Shown here in pieces: positions 60,155-64,000 of a stretch of 64,000 nt of DNA (its first letter is position 1; every line of letters starts with the position of its first letter). Under the pieces are notes generated by a model. It searched no databases. It was given only the letters and a program-made list of their open reading frames with translations, and was not told the origin of the DNA. This DNA comes from SZUA-365 sp049663345 (GTDB lineage Bacteria > Bacteroidota > Ignavibacteria > SZUA-365), in contig JBATDG010000014.1 in assembly GCA_049663345.1 (NCBI GenBank), positions 124,001 through 188,000 of the forward strand. The letters run 5' to 3'. The position numbers were made by a program, and so were the translations under genes.

Positions 60155-60162
60155 TATATTTG
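60155..60162 (+). promoter_or_regulatory. Possible -7 promoter element (TAnnTTTG) upstream of pdxJ
   Basis: TATATTTG is an exact TAnnTTTG match just past the CPBP gene stop. It lies 104 bases before the pdxJ start, leaving a leader of about 95 bases. No TTG at the ideal -33 distance. Confidence 0.35.
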
Positions 60163-60266
60163 TAGAATTGCGGGCTGCTGAACGCGGCTGCGAAGACAAC
60201 ACTCAATAAGGCGTTCGACAGATTTCCAAGGCGCTGAGTTTTCAGAAATTCTCTACAGGCTTTTCC

Positions 60267-60983
60267 ATGCGTCTCTGCGTTAATATCGATCATTTTGCCA
60301 CTATGCGGGAAGCTCGCGGGGGACTCGAACCCGATCCCGTGACCGCTGCACAGATATGCGAGATCTACGGAGCGGAGGGGATTGTCTGCCATCTCCGAGA
60401 AGACCGGAGGCATATTAACGATCGCGATCTTCGATTGCTGCGGGATACAGTGAAAACCAAGCTCGATCTCGAAATGGCTATTACTGATGAAATACTTCAG
60501 ATCGCCGCTGAAACGCTTCCTGATCTTGTAACTTTGGTTCCGGAAAAACGGAAAGAACTGACAACGGAATCAGGTCTCAACGTTCTCGGGGAAGCGGAGA
60601 AAGTCGCCCATGCGGTGAGATTTCTGCATGAGAACGACATCGAGGTCAGCATTTTCGTTGATCCGCTCGACGACCAGATAGAAGCCTGCGCAGAAGCCGG
60701 GGCCGACATCATCGAGCTGCATACCGGTGAATTCGCGAACGCCCGCAGCGAAGAGGAAATGCTCGAGCAGCTTGAGCGCATCAAATCCGCAGCGGCATAC
60801 GCGAAAACACTCGGACTCGGAGTAAATGCAGGGCATGGAATCAACTATGTCAATATCAGGTATATTCTCCCGATACGGGAAATCGACGAGCTGAGCATCG
60901 GCCACGCACTTATCGCCAGGGCCATGTTCGTCGGACTTCCGAAGGCTGTCGAGGACATGGTTCGGCTTGTACGGGGCGTCTAG
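60267..60983 (+). CDS. pdxJ: Pyridoxine 5'-phosphate synthase
   Basis: PdxJ closes the pyridine ring of vitamin B6 in the deoxyxylulose-5-phosphate-dependent pathway. The 238-residue TIM-barrel protein has CVNIDHFATMREARGG near 3-18, EDRRHINDRDL, LVPEKRKELTTESGL and a late GHALIARAMFVGL. All the catalytic landmarks (H8, E, R and H residues in these blocks) are present. pdxA is not in the window. It starts with ATG after a 113-base gap. Confidence 0.97.
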   Translation: MRLCVNIDHFATMREARGGLEPDPVTAAQICEIYGAEGIVCHLREDRRHINDRDLRLLRDTVKTKLDLEMAITDEILQIAAETLPDLVTLVPEKRKELTTESGLNVLGEAEKVAHAVRFLHENDIEVSIFVDPLDDQIEACAEAGADIIELHTGEFANARSEEEMLEQLERIKSAAAYAKTLGLGVNAGHGINYVNIRYILPIREIDELSIGHALIARAMFVGLPKAVEDMVRLVRGV

Positions 60984-61038
60984 AGCTTGTCACTGCCCAG
61001 TATTCTTGCCTCACGCTCACATTTTTCTTTAAGTCCTA

Positions 61039-61069
61039 TTGCTTTATCAGCAGTCCCTGCCTATATTTG
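61039..61069 (+). promoter_or_regulatory. Promoter of Bacteroidota type in front of tRNA-Val
   Basis: TTG (61039-61041), a 20-base spacer and an exact TATATTTG (61062-61069) match the TTG-N19-21-TAnnTTTG pattern fully. Transcription would begin about 7 bases downstream, shortly before the tRNA 5' end at 61084. Confidence 0.7.
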
Positions 61070-61083
61070 TTGACGTTCGTCGC

Positions 61084-61157
<74 letters not shown>

Positions 61158-61171
61158 CACTCTGTGGACAG

Positions 61172-61198
61172 AAAAAATCGGAGCGAATCCGATTTTTT
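61172..61198 (+). terminator. Rho-independent terminator between tRNA-Val and thrS
   Basis: An 11-base-pair perfect stem (AAAAAATCGGA with TCCGATTTTTT) around a five-base GCGAA loop ends in the T-run. It lies 14 bases after the tRNA and only 28 bases before the thrS start at 61227, so transcription of thrS from the tRNA promoter would have to read through it. Confidence 0.8.
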
Positions 61199-61226
61199 CA
61201 TTATACACATCTGCACAGGAAGCAGG

Positions 61227-63146
61227 ATGCCTGACATGATCAACATTTCTTTCCCCAGTGGCGACCGCAGGGAATACCCTATGGGTACGACCGGTTTTCA
61301 GGTCGCCGAAAGCATTTCCCCGGGACTGGCCCGCGAAGCGCTTGGCGTGAAAGTGGATGGAAAGGTCGTCGATTTGCATACCCCAATAGAAGTAGACGCC
61401 GCTCTTCAGATTCTGACCTGGAAAGACGACGAAGGGAAAGAGATTTACTGGCATAGTTCCAGCCACCTCATGGCGCATGCAATCGAGGCCCTGTATCCCG
61501 GCGCGAAGTTTGGGGTAGGTCCTGCGATCGAGGAAGGTTTTTACTACGACATCGATATTGACCAGGTATTCACGCCTGAGGATCTCGAACGCATCGAAAA
61601 GAAAATGAGTGAACTTTCGAAGGAAGATAAGTCCTTCGAACGTAAGGTCCTTTCACGCGATGAAGCGCTGGCGTTCTGGCGGGAGAAAGGGGATCAGTAC
61701 AAGCTTGAGCTCATCGGCGGCTTCCCCGAAGATGAGATCATCAGCTGCTATTCTGAGGGTTCTTTTACCGATCTCTGCCGAGGACCGCATCTTCCGTCTG
61801 CCGGAATGATCAAGTACGTCAAACTGCTCACCGTTTCCGGTTCGTACTGGAAGGGTGATGCAAAGAATGCGCAGCTGCAGCGGATATACGGAATTTCATT
61901 TCCGAAGAAAAAGGATCTCGAAGAGTACCTCGTTCGTCTGGAAGAAGCCCGCAAACGGGACCACCGCAAGCTGGGCCGCGAACTTGATCTGTTCGCATTC
62001 CATGATATCGCTCCGGGCGCGCCGTTCTGGCTGCCGCGCGGGATGATCCTCTTCAAAGAACTGCAGAAAATGCTTCGCGAGCTCCTTGACGGAGCTGGAT
62101 ACGACGAAATCCTCACACCGATTCTGGTGAAGAAGGAGTTGTGGGAGCAGTCCGGACACTGGCAGCATTACAAGGAAAATATGTTCCTCGTCGAGGACGG
62201 CGAAGACCAGATTTTCAGCTTGAAGCCGATGAATTGTCCGGAGTCGACCTACGTCTACCGGCATCGCGTGCGCAGCTACCGCGACCTTCCGCTTCGCTAC
62301 TCTGAAATGGGCACCAACCACAGGAATGAGCTTAGCGGCGCCCTAAACGGCATGTTCCGCGTTCGGCAGTTCCATATGGATGATGCCCATCTTTATGTGC
62401 GTCCCGACCAGATTCTGGATGAAATTACACAGCTCCTCAAGCTGGTTGACCGTTTTTACAAAGTGTTCGGCTTCGAACCGTTTTACAAGCTCAGTACGCG
62501 TCCCGAAGATGCAATGGGAGATCCATCGCTCTGGGATACCGCGGAAAAAGGACTCTCAGACGCGTTGGAATCGAACGGAATCGATTTCAAATTGAATCCC
62601 GGAGACGGCGCGTTTTACGGACCGAAAATTGACATCAGCGTTCGTGACGCTCTCGGACGTTCCTGGCAGCTGGCAACCATACAGCTTGATTTCCAGATGC
62701 CCGAGCGCTTCAACCTCGAATACATCGATGAAAACAATGAGCGCCAGCGACCGGTGATGATTCATCGGGCCATAATGGGCTCGATCGAGCGCTTCATCGG
62801 TGTTCTCATCGAACATTTTGCAGGCGCTTTCCCAACCTGGCTTTCACCGGTACAGGTGGCCATTCTTCCGATCAGCGACCAGTTCATGGACTACGGCCGC
62901 GAAGTTCAGACTGCAATCCGTGCAGCGGGTGTGCGTGTTGAACTTGACGATCGGAATGAGAAAATCGGCTACAAAATCCGGGACTGGGAAGTTCACAAGG
63001 TTCCTTACATGCTGATTGTCGGTGAGAAGGAAAAGGCTGCGTCGTCAGTTTCGGTCCGTCGCCACAAAGAAGGCGACCTCGGAGCCAGTCCCATCGCACA
63101 ATTCATCGAATTGATCCTTACAGAGATAACAGACAAGTCACTATAA
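61227..63146 (+). CDS. thrS: Threonyl-tRNA synthetase
   Basis: The enzyme charges tRNA(Thr) and edits mischarged Ser. The 639-residue protein has an N-terminal TGS domain, an editing domain with the HSSSHLMAHA motif and GPAIEEGFYYD, and a class II core (PMNCPEST, motif 2 near YSEMGTNHRNELSGALNG, motif 3 near HRAIMGSIERFIGVLIE). A C-terminal anticodon-binding domain follows. The ATG at 61227 (AGGA eight bases upstream) is preferred; the frame is open back to a GTG at 61164 inside the terminator region. Confidence 0.97.
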   Translation: MPDMINISFPSGDRREYPMGTTGFQVAESISPGLAREALGVKVDGKVVDLHTPIEVDAALQILTWKDDEGKEIYWHSSSHLMAHAIEALYPGAKFGVGPAIEEGFYYDIDIDQVFTPEDLERIEKKMSELSKEDKSFERKVLSRDEALAFWREKGDQYKLELIGGFPEDEIISCYSEGSFTDLCRGPHLPSAGMIKYVKLLTVSGSYWKGDAKNAQLQRIYGISFPKKKDLEEYLVRLEEARKRDHRKLGRELDLFAFHDIAPGAPFWLPRGMILFKELQKMLRELLDGAGYDEILTPILVKKELWEQSGHWQHYKENMFLVEDGEDQIFSLKPMNCPESTYVYRHRVRSYRDLPLRYSEMGTNHRNELSGALNGMFRVRQFHMDDAHLYVRPDQILDEITQLLKLVDRFYKVFGFEPFYKLSTRPEDAMGDPSLWDTAEKGLSDALESNGIDFKLNPGDGAFYGPKIDISVRDALGRSWQLATIQLDFQMPERFNLEYIDENNERQRPVMIHRAIMGSIERFIGVLIEHFAGAFPTWLSPVQVAILPISDQFMDYGREVQTAIRAAGVRVELDDRNEKIGYKIRDWEVHKVPYMLIVGEKEKAASSVSVRRHKEGDLGASPIAQFIELILTEITDKSL

Positions 63147-63183
63147 CAGACCGGAGGCACCAACGGCTACGTTCAATCGTCCA

Positions 63184-63753
63184 ATGCGGACACCCCAGCG
63201 AAAAACTCGCATCAATGATGAAATCAACGCCAAAGAAATTCGACTCATTGGAGCGGAAGGGGAGCAAATCGGAATTGTCACCCCGAGAGAAGCCCTTACG
63301 ATGGCGGCGGAAAAAGAACTTGATCTGGTCGAAATTGCACCGCAAGCGGCTCCGCCTGTATGCAAAATCATGGACTACGGCAAGTTTAAATACGAGCAGC
63401 AAAAGAAAGATCGGCTGCTCAAAAAGAAACAGCTCAATATCGTCATCAAGGAAGTGCGGTACCATCCGACAACCGATACTCATGACTTTGATTTCAAGCT
63501 GCGTCACGCTCGACAGTTCCTGCTCGAAGGCAATAAGGTGAAAGCCGCTGTGGTGTTTCGCGGTCGTCAGATGGCGCATCAGGAGCTTGGATTTATTCTG
63601 CTGACCAAGCTCAAAGAATCGCTTGTGGACATAGCCCTGGTGGAAAAGCAGCCCAGCATGGAAGGGCGCTCAATGATCGCCATTTTCGCCCCAGACAAGA
63701 AGAAAATTGCGGTTTTAGAAAAAGAAAAGAAAGATGAGTCCAGCCAGTCATAA
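63184..63753 (+). CDS. infC: Translation initiation factor IF-3
   Basis: IF-3 keeps ribosomal subunits apart and checks start codon pairing. The 189-residue protein has the N-terminal INDEINAKEIRLIGAEGEQ block near 10-28, the basic linker (YGKFKYEQQKK) and the C-terminal domain (KEVRYHPTTDTHDFDFKLRHA, then GRQMAHQELG). It has an ordinary ATG start, unlike the ATT/ATC start known for infC of some bacteria. It follows thrS by 37 bases and precedes rpmI, the classic thrS-infC-rpmI order. Confidence 0.96.
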   Translation: MRTPQRKTRINDEINAKEIRLIGAEGEQIGIVTPREALTMAAEKELDLVEIAPQAAPPVCKIMDYGKFKYEQQKKDRLLKKKQLNIVIKEVRYHPTTDTHDFDFKLRHARQFLLEGNKVKAAVVFRGRQMAHQELGFILLTKLKESLVDIALVEKQPSMEGRSMIAIFAPDKKKIAVLEKEKKDESSQS

Positions 63754-63834
63754 TACTGGAATGGAATCAATGAATTTCGTATATTTAAAAGCTGTATTTT
63801 ATTTTAGTTCGAACCGAAGAAGGAGTATGAACAA

Positions 63835-64000
63835 ATGCCCAAAATGAAAGGCAAGTCCGGTGCTAAAAAGCGGTTTTCGCTTACCGGCACGGGCAAAATC
63901 AAGCGCGGAAAAGCGTATCGCAGCCACATCCTGACCAAGAAAACCACCAAGCGTAAACGCGGTTTGCGTCAAAGTACTCTAGTGGATGCTGCGGATGAGA
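63835..64000 (+). CDS. rpmI: 50S ribosomal protein L35, N-terminal part (runs off the window)
   Basis: The frame opens at ATG 63835 with AGGAG nine bases upstream and stays open for 55 codons to the window edge. It starts MPKMKGKSGAKKRFSLTGTG and continues with the basic KIKRGKAYRSHILTKKTTKR region of bL35, which is normally about 65 residues, so only about 10 are missing. It follows infC by 81 bases; a TATATTTA near 63780 might be a weak internal promoter. rplT would be expected next. Confidence 0.93.
   Translation, partial: MPKMKGKSGAKKRFSLTGTGKIKRGKAYRSHILTKKTTKRKRGLRQSTLVDAADE

Noticed and set aside
63827..63847. A six-codon frame (ATG AAC AAA TGC ...) overlapping the rpmI start as a leader peptide
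   Set aside because: It begins two bases after the AGGAG, too close for initiation, and the spacing suits the rpmI ATG at 63835.

Overview
The window is a gene-dense stretch (about 53% GC by eye) of a chromosome from a bacterium of the FCB superphylum. The closest fit is the Bacteroidota / Ignavibacteriota / Kapabacteria / Chlorobiota neighbourhood. The evidence is a PorV/PorQ-type outer-membrane protein, a bi-domain (dehydrogenase plus Gfo/Idh) sugar oxidoreductase, a LysM-free RodZ, many short lipoproteins, and promoter-like TTG-N20/21-TAnnTTTG elements of the Bacteroidota kind in front of several genes. The class-level assignment is inference. The content is mostly housekeeping. I see no phage, IS element, CRISPR array or rRNA operon, and one tRNA (Val).

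Layout. 1-7805 (minus strand): the start of a putative anti-sigma gene with its ECF sigma factor, holA, a secreted cyclophilin, uppP and a bi-domain oxidoreductase. Then comes a compact regulatory operon transcribed EF-hand lipoprotein > ECF sigma > anti-sigma > CpxP/Spy-like protein, closed by a terminator. 7806-8148: a divergent intergenic region holding a 44-base-period tandem repeat. 8149-17081 (plus): metG, a lipoprotein, a mannose-1-phosphate guanylyltransferase with a degenerate phosphomannomutase domain, a PtsN-like IIA protein, hisS, an unknown protein and an M16 peptidase homologue lacking its zinc ligands. 17122-20804 (minus): lipoprotein, heptosyltransferase-like GT9, ackA and 3-hydroxyacyl-CoA dehydrogenase.

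21057-28709 (minus) is one apparent transcription unit, purN-purH-mreB-mreC-mreD-mrdA-rodA, joining the end of purine synthesis to the elongasome. 28841-29706 (plus): an unknown small protein and an A-type Fe-S carrier. 29820-43513 (minus) is a second long run: rodZ, ligA, STAS protein, two sodium:solute symporters, HAD phosphatase, 7TM-HD phosphodiesterase, xerD, tmk and ctpA. It has a good promoter candidate in front of rodZ. 43668-48904 (minus): dprA followed by an efflux set (adaptor, ABC permease, TolC) without its ATPase.

49061-58296 (plus) is another long run: a cysteine-rich DUF3109-like protein, rpoN, hslV, hslU, a membrane protein, a small unknown, an MBL-fold hydrolase, a HAD phosphatase, acpS, a lipase-like lipoprotein with altered catalytic residues and an NPD/FabK-like flavoprotein. 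58368-64000 (plus): PorV-like protein, CPBP-type membrane protein, pdxJ, tRNA-Val, thrS, infC and the start of rpmI.

The most system-like uncharacterised locus is the sigma/anti-sigma operon at 5688-7805. Its two secreted members (a two-EF-hand lipoprotein and a CpxP-like helical protein) suggest an envelope metal or stress sensing circuit by analogy to CnrYXH. The repeat array in its upstream region may or may not be part of its control. Other points worth a second look are the tRNA-Val/terminator/thrS arrangement, three enzyme-family proteins that have lost catalytic residues, and the Bacteroidota-type promoter elements.
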